DNA of 64,000 bases from Liolophura sinensis (taxonomy: Eukaryota > Mollusca > Polyplacophora > Chitonida > Chitonidae): assembly GCF_032854445.1 (NCBI RefSeq), contig NC_088300.1, positions 75,261,005 through 75,325,004 on the forward strand. Direction: 5' to 3'. A model generated the notes under the pieces. That model was not told the origin of the DNA and searched no databases. It saw nothing but the letters and a program-made list of their open reading frames with translations. The translations under genes were made by a program, and so were the position numbers. How positions within the stretch are numbered: the stretch's first letter is position 1; every line of letters starts with the position of its first letter. Below, piece by piece: positions 39,861 through 53,800 of this stretch.

Positions 39861-41462
39861 CAACAGGCACAAGGGTTTGCACATTCACTGTGGTCGTAAG
39901 TGTAAGAAATATTGATAAATGGATGAAACTAAAAGAGTCTGAGGTATTTGTAACAGAGATCTTTGCTGATGAAAAACGAAACATACTGGAAAGATTGGAC
40001 ATTATTCCGTGGTAACATGTGTTAAATAACACAACGGTGACATGCCTGAGGCACTCTGACAATAACAGGGGTGTCTCCTGCAATAGCTATGCTGATCATC
40101 TTGTGTAAGTCTCACTGATACATACAAGGACTTCTTCACCAAATCTTCCCAGTACATGCCACTACATACAGCCAGGAGAATGAGGCCAAACTGAACTAAA
40201 GAAAAGTGCTATCTTCTAATGAATGGTGACTGCCTACCTTCATACATGTACATGTACATGAGACCGAAGCTACTCTTGATAGAATACCTGAAACTCATCC
40301 ATACCTTATAACACCTGGCATCTTGCATAGTTCTTAAACAGACTCCAGAAAATTTTGATGCTGCAAAAATTTCACATTGGTCTTTTGATGATTATACAGC
40401 ACTCCTACCACAAAACTAACAAAACCACCAAAATATTTTGAAGACTAGCATTAAGATCTTGATGGAACTTTCTCTAATAATACTTGTTTTGATGATGAAA
40501 ACAAGATGAGAAAATAGATTCACTAGAGGAAAAGATGAGGTGATAGCTTTCAATGTTTCTCATGGACAGCATTTCCCCTGTATCTCAAATATGACTTACT
40601 TTATGATTTAAGAGGTAGATCAAAATGTCACAAAACTGTAAATGGGATTTACACAAGTTTTCAAAAGGTTAAAACGAAAAACAAAATTATATGTTTTCCG
40701 ACTTAAAAATTTCATAAAGTACAAAAAAAGATACCCCAAATACATAATATTGTATACAATATTGGGGTTAGCTAATAATTCCTGCATTGCTGCTCAATCC
40801 ACTCAATTTCAAAACCATTAAGTGTGATGTCATACTTAATGGACTATAGTATTACCAAGTTTCCAGCTAAAACACTGAAGAGGTCAAATCTTAAAACTTC
40901 ATACAAAAGTCAATACATTGAAATACAACAAAGAAAAGACTCTAAACAGCAATGAATTTCCAAAGAATCCATTCACTTTGTATGTGAACAACAAAAAGCA
41001 CTTTAAGATAGCATGGCCCCCAATAGCACCCCATAACCTTAAGAGAGGGATATATGTTAACACAAAGTCCTCACATCATTCAGTACTTGTATTAACACTG
41101 TGGCAAGGTCACGGACATCATTCACGTACAGCTGATGACACAGTCAGAACCCTGGTCTTTGCTGTCATGCAACCTCCACCAGCCAAGTTCTGCTACATTC
41201 ACATCTAACATTCCAACTGAGAAGCCAGAAATTGCCTTGGTCTGTCTTGTCATAGTGTTGAGAGAAGCATGGAGTATGAGTCAAGGGGAGCAAACTCTGA
41301 CAGGTCTTGAGGTAGAATCATATGGCCTGGGGATGAGGTGTAGCACAGTCACTGAACACAGAGCTAGACAAAAGCCTGTATACTAAAATAGTAGAGTCTT
41401 GCCCTGAGCAGGTTTGGAGGTGAAATCCTGACTGTAGTCCTAAGATGAAGTCTTGGATGGGG

Positions 41463-41468
41463 TTTATT
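41463..41468 (-). terminator. Candidate proximal polyadenylation signal of E78
   Basis: AATAAA on the minus strand, about 130 bases after the stop codon. No clear GT-rich downstream element is visible, so it may be weak or unused. Alternative AATAAA hexamers lie at 39300-39305 and 37642-37647. Confidence 0.35.
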
Positions 41469-41597
41469 GCAGGTAACATGGATTCTGGAGGGTATGGCTA
41501 TCAACCACCTGTCAGACGAGGGCTTCACCTGAGTTCTCTCCCCTGATCACCTTGATCGCTGCCAGGAACGACACAGTTCACAGCTTCAGAGCATGCA

Positions 41598-41869
41598 TCA
41601 CTGTTCCTGTGCTTCCTCTTCTATTTTTGGTATGTCATAAATTTCAGCGAACAGAGGTTGAAGTTTTGTTCGATGCCACTGGGATTTGTACCAGTATAGC
41701 AGTTCACTGTGCTGGGTGCCTAATGTGCGTAGCTCTGGCAGTTTCATGAGGGTTGTGGCAAACAGGTGCTCCTCTGTGGAGTGGTTCCTGCTCACCTGCA
41801 ATTTTAGGGCCTCTATCAACTTATCCTGAATCTTCTCCACAGCTTTGGTATCGCACAAACCCTGACGAT
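41598..41869 (-). CDS. E78: E78 coding exon 8: helices 10-12 and stop
   Basis: Residues 316-405 and TGA. It encodes the end of helix 9 and helices 10-11 ([20 protein letters not shown]), then the AF-2 helix LFAEIY within [10 protein letters not shown], then a short acidic tail IEEEAQEQ. The acceptor is ttctctag. The conserved Glu of the coactivator charge clamp is E391. An intact helix 12 implies that coactivator-dependent activation is structurally possible (inference). Confidence 0.93.
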
Positions 41870-44800
41870 CTAGAGAAAAAAACACCACCATAAACATTAG
41901 AAGATCTATAAAACCATGTCAAGTTTCAATCTGTCTTAAAACTTTTCATCTTTATACTATAAAATGACATTGTCAGAACTGATTTGTTTGACCATATTTG
42001 GAAGTTGCCATGATATAATTACTGCCAATATGATGTCAATCATCCTTTCATTCATTCATATTTGGAAGAAACTCTGTTTTCTTCTCTTCCTCAAATAGAT
42101 GCCCACTTTGAGAAACTGGTGACTGGTACAAACTGAAACAATCTTATTCCATGTTCATCTGGAAAAAAGGTAACTTGCAAATAGAAAAACCCTTCTCAAA
42201 TATAGCTATTCCTTATATTTGAAAACATGTTATTTATTTATTTGATTTGATTTATTTATTTTTACGCCGTACTCAAGAATATTTCACTTGTACGACGGTG
42301 GCCAGCATTATGGTGGGAGGAAACCGGGCACATTGAAAACATGTAAAATATTGTAGTTAATAATGTGCATGACAGCATCCAAAGAATACCCTTGAGCCAA
42401 CAAAATCAATCAATGGACCACTGCATGCTCTCATTTGCGTACTATTCATGCACTGCTAAATTAATATCTGTACTTACCTGCCGTAGCTAACACGACACCT
42501 GTGAATAAGCCAATTTCTGTGTCGTTAAGGTTGAGCAAATTAAAACTTGTGGCTACATCAAACATGCTGGCAACAAAATCCGGCTGAAACATACAAAACT
42601 ACAGGTCAGAAAAAGGATACTACCTCAGCTAAATTTCCCCAGATATATCAACAATTCTATCTTAGCTCCCATGCAGATATATCCCCTTGCAACTAGATGC
42701 AGATATCATCCCTTGTATGTACTACCCTTGCAACTAGATCCAGATATATCATCCCTTACATCTCACCAAATTAACTCCTCCTTGCACCCAGGCAGATTTA
42801 TCATCACTTGCACTTAGGCAGATATATCATCACTTGCACTTCACCACATTAACTCCTCCTTGCACCCAGGCAGATACATGTATATTATCACTTGCACCTC
42901 ACCACATTAACTCCTCCTTGCACCCATGCCGATATATCACTTGCACGTAGGCAGATACATGAACATCTCCCATTGCACCAGTCACATGTACCCTCAATAC
43001 ATCTATGCACGATAAAAGCCAATCCCAATTCAAATCAATTTCCTGCGCACCCCGCTCTAAATTCCATCATGTTGTGTTTAAAACCATAATTTGATCACCA
43101 CATGTAAGAAAATAAACTGTGGTGATACGTGCCGACACGTTATAGGAAACCTTTTTTAGTACAGTAAAGCATACAAACTCACTGGTTTTTGTCACCGGCG
43201 TTCGGCCCATAAACTTGATTAAATTTGCTGGACAAGGCCTACATGTAAGTCTACTTCCATCTGTCACACTGCCATCAGATTTAAACTAACTATAGCCGCT
43301 ATGCCAAGCCACAAATGCCAAACTAGAAAGTGACAACAAAAATATGAACAGGTACAAAAATAATGAAATGTGTCCAATTCTTTTTGGTTGCAAAGCCACT
43401 GGAGCACAACCCTGGTTCAACTTAAAGTGATACAACAACAGCACTGACAAAGACTTCATAGAATTCATCTGTCAAAACAACCATAAAGTGAGAAGGAAAT
43501 CAATCAGATGACTACTGGTCTTCAGTACATTTTATGACAGCCTCCAGCCCTATTAACTGCCATACAAAGTTGTGATCTGGGATTTGGGGAATTTGACAAT
43601 ATACATGTGATTTCAAAAATTTTTGGCATCAGTTAAAGTAAGTGTGCACGGACTACATGTGTAAATTTTATTATATTTACAAGTACATATGTTTGTATGT
43701 ACTTTCAAAATGTGTTGAAGCTAGCTCCCATCCTGGTTTCCCAGTTCTTTTGGCTGGGACATTCTTCCCTTCCTGCCCTCCTATAGCCTGACTGGGTGTC
43801 TATATGCAGATATATCCCCATGTGCACCCAGGTAAATATATCACCACTTTAACTTAATCAAATATCCCCCTAGTGCCTATGCAGATACAATGTATATCAT
43901 CCCTTGCACCTAAGATCACCTACCACTTTAATGTTTTTTGGCAGATACATCCCCATTGCACCTATGCAGATGCATTAACCCTGGTAAATTACCCCCCTTA
44001 TCATCTATCCGGATACAATTCATACCATCCTTTGCACCTATGGAGATATATCATCTGTTGCACCTATATATAACTAGATTTACCCCCTGACCACCCTAGT
44101 ATCTATGCAGATTTATCCCCGTTTACACTTAATTTTATAACTCTAACCTTTTCTGTAAATCAGACTTTTTGCTACACACACATATGCAGAATTAGCTCAC
44201 TGAAGCGGTAAAGAGGAATAAGTTCACCATTACGTTGGCACTGAGAGAACACACAGACATTCTTGCATAGTCTTCTTAAAGCTGCATTCTCCAACTTTTT
44301 CTCCTTGTTCCAACAAAATATACTTCCTCATATGCTGATAATCTTTCCATCTGGACAGATACACTGACACTTTTGTCTGGAGCAGAGCTAAACACTCACA
44401 TTCTATGGTCTGTAATGAAGCTGTCTTACAAGACAACCCATAAGACAACTCACCAACTGACAAAAATCCCATAAACTTATAAACACACCTATGATAATGA
44501 TTAACTGACCTCCAGGAAGTTGCCAGTCTTGAAAAATTACCTACACATAATTCTCTATCATACAAGCATCAACTTTACTCGCGAGACTTTTAAAACTGAG
44601 CAGATTACTGATATCTCATCCTCGTGGATGATAATGCCATTCCTGTAGACGTACACGATCTTCACTGTTTGGGCTTTAACAGAGAACTCAATGTTTGGAG
44701 ACTTTTAAAACTGAGCAGATTACTGATATCTCATCCTTGTGGATGATAATGCCATTCCTGTAGACCTACATGATCTTTACTGTTTGGGCTTTAACAGAGA

Positions 44801-47800
44801 ACTCAATGTTTGGAGACTTTTAAAACTGAGCAGATTACTGATATCTCATCCTCGTGGATGATAATGCCATTCCTGTAGACCTATACATTCTTTATTGTAT
44901 TGCTTTAACAGAAAATTCACTATCTGGAGAGACTTACTGAGTAGACTATTGATAATTCGTCCTTGTGGATCATATTGCCATTTTCAAACGTCACCATACT
45001 GTCTTCTTTGCTAAACATACGGGACATTCGAGTGAGCCAGACCTCAAAGAAGCCTGCTTTGATCAGTATGAGCTGATCATCCTGAGATAAGTCGGGGAAA
45101 CCTGCCAAACAAACATGAACAATAAACTCTGATAGACATTTGAACAATCCACATCTTCATGCATGATTACAGTGCAAACAGTTACAAATCAATCATTTCC
45201 CAGCTTCAAATTCCTGACAGATTCAATACCTTTGCCTGATAATAAATCTCTTGCCATTTAATTAAACACGTCAAATTAAGCTACAAGAAGACAGTTCCGT
45301 CCGGGAAGAATTCTTTGTTCTGCTACACTTATCTGGAAGCTTGACAACCTGTATTGTAGGTGTTATAAGCCAGGTAGATGTCCATACTTCTGTCACACTT
45401 ACCTGGCACTCTTTTGGCAAACTCAACCACAGTCTGTATTGTGGGTGTGATGAGTGTGGAAAGGTTTTGCCACATTAGCAGTCGCTGAGTGTCCAGAGCC
45501 TCTGGGGTCAGGGTTTCTGAGAACGAGGTGTCAGAGACCTGAAGCTGAAATAGAACCAATCAATCAGCCGAGCTACTACAAGTAACATATCAATGAAATT
45601 ACAAATTCAGTTTCCCTTTCATATTGCAAAGTTTTGATTAATTTTTTTTTGTTGATTGCAAGAATAATGCATTTATTTATTGATTGATTGATTGGTGTTT
45701 TATGTTGTACCCAAGAATATTTCACTTATACAACGGCAGCCAGCATTATGGTGGGAGGAAACCAGGCAGAACCCAGGGGAAGCCCGCTAACATCCGCAAG
45801 ATAGGGAAGCCAGCATGAGCTGGCCAAGCTACCTTCTACCTTCTACCAAGCTAAATTCTGAGTTTCGGTGGCAATTGGTATTTTTGTTCTGTGAAGTGGG
45901 TAAACATAAAATTAATCACTTTATTAGAACAATGTTTCTCTCGATTTGAGTAAAATTGCGTTTCCATAGTTCGCGTTCGTTGTTGTTGTTAAGGGTACAT
46001 TTTGCAATAGTTCAGGTTTGCGTCTCTCGTTAATTCTGGAGCGTAGCTGACCTAAAGTTAATTCCTCTTTGTCGGAAGACTCTTCTATGTCACTGCTAAC
46101 ATCTGAAACCGAAATATCCGAATCGAAATCCTCTTAAATGTCATCATTCATAAAGCCTTCAAAATCATTGTCTGTACTTGAGTCCGCCATTTCCGCAAAT
46201 GCCTCAAAGAAAATCTTTTCCACATTTTTTCATGCCTTTTTATCGCTTGCAACCAATGAAAATCGGGTGACTTCCATAGGGTCTAATAAGGCAGTATTTG
46301 ATTGGTTCAGCTCCCTAAAAATCCCTATTTCCGTGCAAAAATAGACCAGTCAGAGACAGTGAAATGAGGTGCTGTCAAATGTGCGGCTTGAGCCGCTCGC
46401 GAGGACCAAGGGGTATGGGTAGACTACAGCTTAAGCCGCTCCCGGGAGTGAATGAGTTAACAGCTAATGAACTGACATCTCATAACCCAGGGATCTGTGA
46501 TATTTTAATGCAAGAATCATACATTTATTTATTGATTGATTGATTGATTTGTCTGACTGGTGTTTTACATTGTACTCAAGAATATTTCACTTATACCACG
46601 GTGGCCACCATTATGGTGGGAGGAACCCAGGCTGAATCTGGGGGAATCCTAAGACCATCCACAGGTTGATACCAGACCTTCCTATGTGCAATCAGAGAGG
46701 ACGCAAACATGAGCTGGTGACGAACAGTGACTGCGTAAGTGAGAGGCTCCTGGGTCACTGTGCCGCGCTGGCACAGCAACCACCTCAGTCACGGGGCCCC
46801 CCAAGAATCATGTACCAGCACTCAGTTGAATGGGCATCTACATCTACTTAGTTATAATGCCATAATGAAAAAAACAATACACAGCATCTTACAGTCTCTA
46901 GCAATAAATCTGAACATACATAACAAAAACAGGTTTCTAACACTGAAGACTCTAGAATATTTCACTTATTCCACAGCGTCCATCATTATGGTGTGAGGTA
47001 ACAAGACTCTAAACCCACGACCATCCGAAGATTGCTGGAAGACCTTCTCACGTACGGCCGGATATGGAAGCCGGCATGAGCTGGTCTTGAACTCACAGCA
47101 ACCACACAGGTGAGAGGCTCCTTGCTGGCATGCTAACCACGGTGGCCACGGAGGCCCCAATAATACTAACGTATTTGTACATAAGAATATGACTCACCAA
47201 TGTGACCTGCGTCCTCTTTAGGGCTTTAATTTTATCTTCAGTCAAAGCACAGTTAGCATGGTGAGCCTGTGATATGTTGAGGATGACGTCGTAAATGGCT
47301 AACTGTTTGTTCTCTATTGCAGTCTGATCCATACTGGAGTCTGCTGAACCTACCCGCTTATCGTCTTGGCTTTTTGAGCGTTTGGGAACCCTGCCATACC
47401 GCACCGCTGAAAAACACAACACAAATTAATGAAATGAGACAAGTACGGTAGTTTACTTTATGATGATGCAGGTTTACGTGTACAAAGAAGATTTCTGTTG
47501 CGAGCTGAATTAAGGGAGACAATAGAAGCAGAGAGTTATCTCCCTTTACTATGACAAAGTTTTTGACTTCCTCCTTTCATTCAATGCACATTTAACGCAG
47601 CACACAAAATACAAACTCAATTTGCTGCTGATATACTTGGACTTTGGACAACTGCAATGAACCCTGTGCTAAGTCTGAACTTATACATATAGCACTGTTT
47701 TATACCAGTATTTCTGATACATGTAAACTTTTTGGACTAAATGTACTAGACCATATTACTAAGACTTAATCCTATAGCTGATATTTTACAAACAATAATT

Positions 47801-50800
47801 CATAAATACATCTGATGTGATACCAAAGCCAGTTTAAATCCTTCTGACATAAACCTGTTTTCACAACTGAGTATATATATCTGCACAAGTATATTTGTAA
47901 AACATTTATTACTGTACTCTGTATGTCAAATACACCTGATTTGAAAACCAACAAGAACACTGCCTCTTCTCATCTCACAATTCATGCAGCTGGTGACAAC
48001 CTTGACTAAATTGGGAAAGTAAATAGTTGTCATAAAATGTGAACCTATATAAAATAAACCAGATGGTAAAATCCTATCCCCTGTGGTTTTTGTACAATGA
48101 GTGCTATATTTTTCTTTTTTAATCTGGTTTTTTTTGGACACACCAAATGAAATTGTTGTTCAATGGGCAGAATAAATCTTTTTTCCTTTGTCATCAGAAA
48201 GTACAAAAAATCAAACTTTACAATCACTTCATTTGTGGAAAATATGAACTATCAAAACAATTGTTCCTGTTGAATACACAGTACCATTATTATAATCGGA
48301 AAGTCTTGAAAAATGGAAGAGTAAAGATATGACAAAATAAAAAGGTGGATTTTCAGTTTTCATTTCATTACATTTCTGGATTTTTTAGCGTTAGTTCAAC
48401 CATAAAACACAATATAAAATCTCATATAATAAAAATGCCATGTACAATGTATACTGGTATGCTGTTTATAGCCTGTGTGCTAATTTGTATGCCATACTGT
48501 CATCTAAATCTTGAAAATGTGACCAAATTTTACCACTTGTGTTTTACCAAGTGTACACCTGATATTACACCTGATATTCACTTTCCTTACTGTGACATTT
48601 CATTATCACTCAACCCATCACACTTGCAGGTAATTTAAGGACTTCTCCTAAACAACCTACACTTACACATGCAAATAGTGCATGACCTTCATGTGACATT
48701 CAAGACAGTCTGTCAACCAATGGTTTGTGATACTACATTTACATCAAAAAAGGTATTGTAAACAGTCCTATACAGATTTTTTTCAGAGTGTTTCTTAAGA
48801 GCAATGATACAACATTCACAGCCGTAGATTCTGTCACCCTTAAAGCTTATTACATAGATGGGTGTAACCCATGTATAGATGTATGTATCAGTGTTGACAG
48901 TTTACAAGTAAGCAGCAATGTTACTCACAGTCTCTGGACATCCCCACGGCCAAACATTTTTTAAAGCGACAGTACTGACATCTGTTTCTGTTGAGACGTA
49001 TGACTAAGCACTTCCCATCACGTAAACAACGATACTCTATCTGCTTCTGTATACTTCTCCGAAAAAACCCCTGTAAAATAAATCATAAATACATCCATAA
49101 AACGTTATCATTCATGAAAACTCTTAGTAATGCTTCATTCAAAAATTTCTGTAATATTTTACACGTTTCAACATCAACGTTAGGTAAGAATTAGTATTAA
49201 TCAAAAGATTCATGATCTGACTACAAGTACAGAATTAACATTATTCCAATATATTTAATAGATGATATTTGTCCACACAATGGGGTAAACTAGGCAGGTA
49301 ATCTTACCTTACAACCCTCACAGGAAGTGACACCATAGTGATACCCCGAGGCTCTGTCACCACAAACTTTACATGGCACAAATGTCTGCTTAGGACTGTT
49401 AGAATCTGCTGCCTGGATATTATTATCTTCTGAAATATACAATTGAGAACAAATAAGTAATTACCATTCAGCAAAAAAAAAAAAAAAAAATCACTCAGAC
49501 CATGGGCAATAATGAACAACAAGTATGTTTGATGGGGTACTGTGTGTATTGCAGATATCAGCTTAACAGCACACCCCTCATACATGTATTAAGGGAGGAA
49601 ACTCTGATCAGCATAATACCAGCAGCTGCTCAGGTAACTAGATTACATGTACATGTAAGCTTAAGTGTAGCAGAGTGGGCGAAATGAATGCAGTGAAATA
49701 ACTGTCCTAGAGAACTGCTGCAGAAGGAAAGGGAATTGTACACAGCTCAAACTGGACATAGCTGCCTCCGTGGCTCAGTTGGTTGGTGCTCTAGCTCAGC
49801 GCAATGACCCAAAAGCCTCTCACCAACGCAGTCGCTGTGAGTTCAAATCCAGCTCATGCTGGCTTCCTCTCCGTCCTTAAGTGGGAGGGTCTGTCAGCAG
49901 CCTATGGATGGTCATGGGTTTCCCCTGGGCTCTGCCAGGTTTCCTCCCACCATAATGCTGGTCGCCGTCGTATAAGTGAAATATTCTTGAGTACGGCTTA
50001 AACAAGGCCATGTCATCTGAAGCAAGCAAGGACTACGCCAGAAAGATTCACAATCAAGTTTTAGTTCAAGAATAAGATGAGTTACAAAATGCTAGTATTC
50101 CGATATGTGAGCCATTGCATAATTACTCCTTTCAAGTGTTAGAAACGAAACACTCTAAAGCAATTTTCCTAAAATCCAACATAATTATGTCATGAAAACC
50201 TAGCGGGCAAAATGTGCAGATTTATGTAGCAAAGACAAAATTTAATATTGTAGAAAAAGTAGACTACCATTTAAAGACTTTGAAGATCCACAGAAAGCTG
50301 ATGCTATCTGTGGCTGGTTTGAATAACCTGAGTGACTATGTTTGCATCTCAGAAATGATTGCTTAATGCAAGCCAACCCTGCTAGATACATGCTGGCTGT
50401 TAGGGAACTCAGGTCACCATGGCAACCACACAATTCTTTGAATAATTGAAGAAGAATCATAGCGTTGAATATAACAGACAGAGCAAAAAGCTCACTAAAT
50501 TCTCTTCCATTTGAATGATATTGGATTAGGCATTCATGAAAATATATCTGCCTTTTTTTGTAAGCTATTTCTGGTCTTATCTTGTGAGAGCAGTTAGAAA
50601 AAAAATGTTCTCCAGCATACAGATGACTTTCCCTTAGGGAATCTTATTAGTTGCTGAATTGTAACAATATCTGATCCAATATAAAGTAAAAGATAAAGGG
50701 GAAACAATACAGTAACAATTACTAACAAAAACTTGAGGTAGAAACTGACTGAAGAATACAACAATAAGATAGTTTGTCCTAAGGATGTGCAACTTTCTGC

Positions 50801-53800
50801 TTTCATAGTTCTTCTGTACCTCTTCTTCTTCTTCTGTCAAAATCAATAAATCAATACGATACACATCAATGTCATGTTACAATCCTGCTAATAATATCAA
50901 TGTGTATATTACAAAAAGTAACTAACACTTAAAACCAATTCACAATAGTGAAATTTATACGCTGACAAAAACAGAATGCAACACAAAAAAATGTAAGCCC
51001 AGTAACTACCATCACTAGTCAAACACTCGCTGCTCACAGAGATCAATTTGTCATTTTAAGGGAAAAAAATATACCTTATCATGAAAAAAATCCAGCAATA
51101 TACAAGGGTATTTTGGGGTTTGAGTTCCCCAGTGTTTCTGTATCAAATGATATTTTATATCCCCCCAGGCTGTATGCCAGATCTGTGCATAATAATTGGT
51201 GATAATACAGATGTTTTCTCTTGTACAAGAGGCCAGCAAATGGCAGTATTTTAAGGCGTTCTCTAGCAATGCATATGCCACAACACTGATAAATCAATTT
51301 CCCTCACTTCTTTAATTGACAGCTGGGATTGCTAGCGGGTCTTTCCTCTGTCAGAAAATATTGGGGTTGTTGATGACACACAGCACTTGAGGATGAAGCT
51401 GTCATAGTCTGGCTACTCCCTTTAAAATCAATTCTCTGAAGTACATGTATGTGGAAAAAACCTAAACCTCTGCGAACCAATTCTTCTGTAAACATCCACT
51501 GCAATCTACTTTTTACAATTGAACTTAGTTTACCAGCACTTGATATGTCCAAAAAACTGAAGCTGTCACATGAATATGTTTAAAATGAGGCTTAATGGGT
51601 ATAAAAGTAGTCCATACCAGTTGTCATGTACAGTGTGCATGTAAAAGTATATATGACTTAACGCTTATGCAGGCCACAAACAATACCCACATACATGTAT
51701 TACGATGCTTTACTTCACGGCAGTATTAAGTTTAATTTTGATGAGGACCCATAATTCTGTATTTGATCTGGTATCAAATTTCAGCCAAATATCCAGAAAG
51801 CGTCAAAAACTTGTACTGTAAGTGATTAATATAAGCAGAGCCCTGACATTTTCATGCTTGAGCTGCAATCATGTAAAATGAACAAAAAGCGTGCATTGGC
51901 GATGAAAGCTTGACACACTGGCCGGTTATGATTACAGACGGATGTTTACAACTGAAGCCTGTGCAGCTGACTGAAGGTGTGGCATTCAGCACTGTGTAAT
52001 TCTCTACCTGTGCTTCATGCAAGCACGCTCACCATAACGACAACACTGGACAAGGACATAACATAATACATATGTGTAGAGCTGCATGAATAATGTCATT
52101 GCAGGCCTATCCTGCACACAACAGATTAGCGGCTTGTTTTTAGAGGACAACCAGGCAGAGCTGTCAGCGATCGATCCCTTTCAGCTGGGTCAGTGTGACC
52201 CAGAGGAAAAAGCACATGTGTAAATATCCTCTATAGTTAATTTGTTAGCAGCACATGCCATGGGGAGGTGGGGGAAATTGAGAGCTGTGCTGGGTTGTCA
52301 CTCACTCACTGTCCACTCACACATGTCACTTACAAAATCCACAGGTAATTGTCTGTACATGTGCTCCCTGCCATGGAACAGACCCACATGGTAATTCTTT
52401 CTCCTGTCTTGCATTATTCTCCAGGGACACACTCAGATATTCATTTCTTTCACTTTCTAAAACAGCTTCAAGGCTATTTGTGACAGCAACCCTCAGTTTT
52501 TCAGACAATGATAGCAAAACATCCTGTCAGGTGTAAATAATTTACATAATACACTCATCCTTGACCTTTTCAACAGTAATACATACACATACATGATAAA
52601 TAACTTTATATTCTGGTACACCAGGCCTCCTCTGTCTTACATGTTGTGTATGTCTGTCAGCAAAACATTATGTAAAGCACAACTACTTCACTTTATCAGT
52701 TAAACAAGCTAAAATTGCAGCGCTCCAGATAAGTGTTGTATAGGCGAAATTTACTCCTCAAATATGATGTAACAAGGGCAAAAGCCAGATATGTTCTCTA
52801 TGCTCACTGTGCACATGAAATTTTGTCTAGCGAAGTCTACCACTCAGATAACCTTACCAGAGGGACACTTGCAAGCAAAAACTTAGATGACATGGCAGCC
52901 CCTGGAGAGATCACTATTTCCCCCACAAAACAATGTTCAAGTTGACTTCAATTAAAGTTTGTGACTTATGTTTCGCTGGCCATGTGTGAAAGAGAGGAAC
53001 CATTCTGAAAAAAATGGAAAACCACCTGGACGGAAAATTTTCTGCAAAATTTGCCAGGAGTGACTGAGTGCTTGGGGTTTAACGTCGTACGTAACAATTT
53101 TTCAGTCATATGGCGACGAAGGAATCCTCAGAATGCATGTAACGTGCCTCCTTGTTGCAGTACGGATTTCCACCGCTCTTTTATCTAGTGCTGCTTCACC
53201 TTATTAAAGGCAAGTAAGCCGTCCTGCCTGAGCCATTATACTGATAGGGGTCAACCAGTAGTTGCACTATCCCCTTCATGCTGAACACCAAACAAGGAAG
53301 CTGCAACTTCCTCTTTTCAGGTCTTGACCCTGGATCTACCGCTCCCGAAGTGGACGCTCTACCAACTGTGCTAGCAGGGCCGGTAAATTTGCGAGGAAGA
53401 AAAACACATAAATGTCCTGACAAATATTCAATTATTGACCACAACAAAAAATATGAGAGAAAGTTTCGACCATTAAGACAGTATAAAGCAGACGGCTATG
53501 GCCAGTAAAAAAATGGTAAAACATGGGACATGCCTCTACATAGCAAAACTGAGCCAACATGCATAAGCTTTGGGTGAGAAATTCTGTGAAATCTGAAGAC
53601 TATGGCATAAAACCCTTACGAATAAAAAGAAAAAAAAATAAACAAACAAAATAACAGACAATGCACTAAATTTCACCTGACCCTTAGACATAAGGACAGT
53701 AGAGAAAGAGATAGTGTGCTTATAATGTATTTCATGCACAGGCCCAACAGAGCTGGAAAATTACATGTAGGTTTCAGTCAAGGTCAATGAAATAACAATA

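Larger units (their letters stand above)
37642..41597 (-). other. Probable E78 3' UTR or 3' flank (no coding seen)
   Basis: No exon or protein family is recognised. The + strand is A- and C-rich throughout, the same bias as in the E78 introns, and this bias fades near 37.6-37.8 kb where a minus-strand AATAAA occurs (37642-37647). A long 3' UTR ending there is inferred. The stretch contains the degenerate 30-bp repeat at 39417-39860 and otherwise low-complexity AT-rich DNA. Confidence 0.35.

Noticed and set aside
49761-49860. Possible functional tRNA gene
   Set aside because: A- and B-box-like motifs are present but no cloverleaf could be drawn, and the sequence continues into a SINE body shared with other copies.
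52326-52517. Minus-strand frame as an extra E78 N-terminal exon
   Set aside because: No donor giving the phase 1 end needed to join exon 2, and exons 1 and 2 already join in phase.
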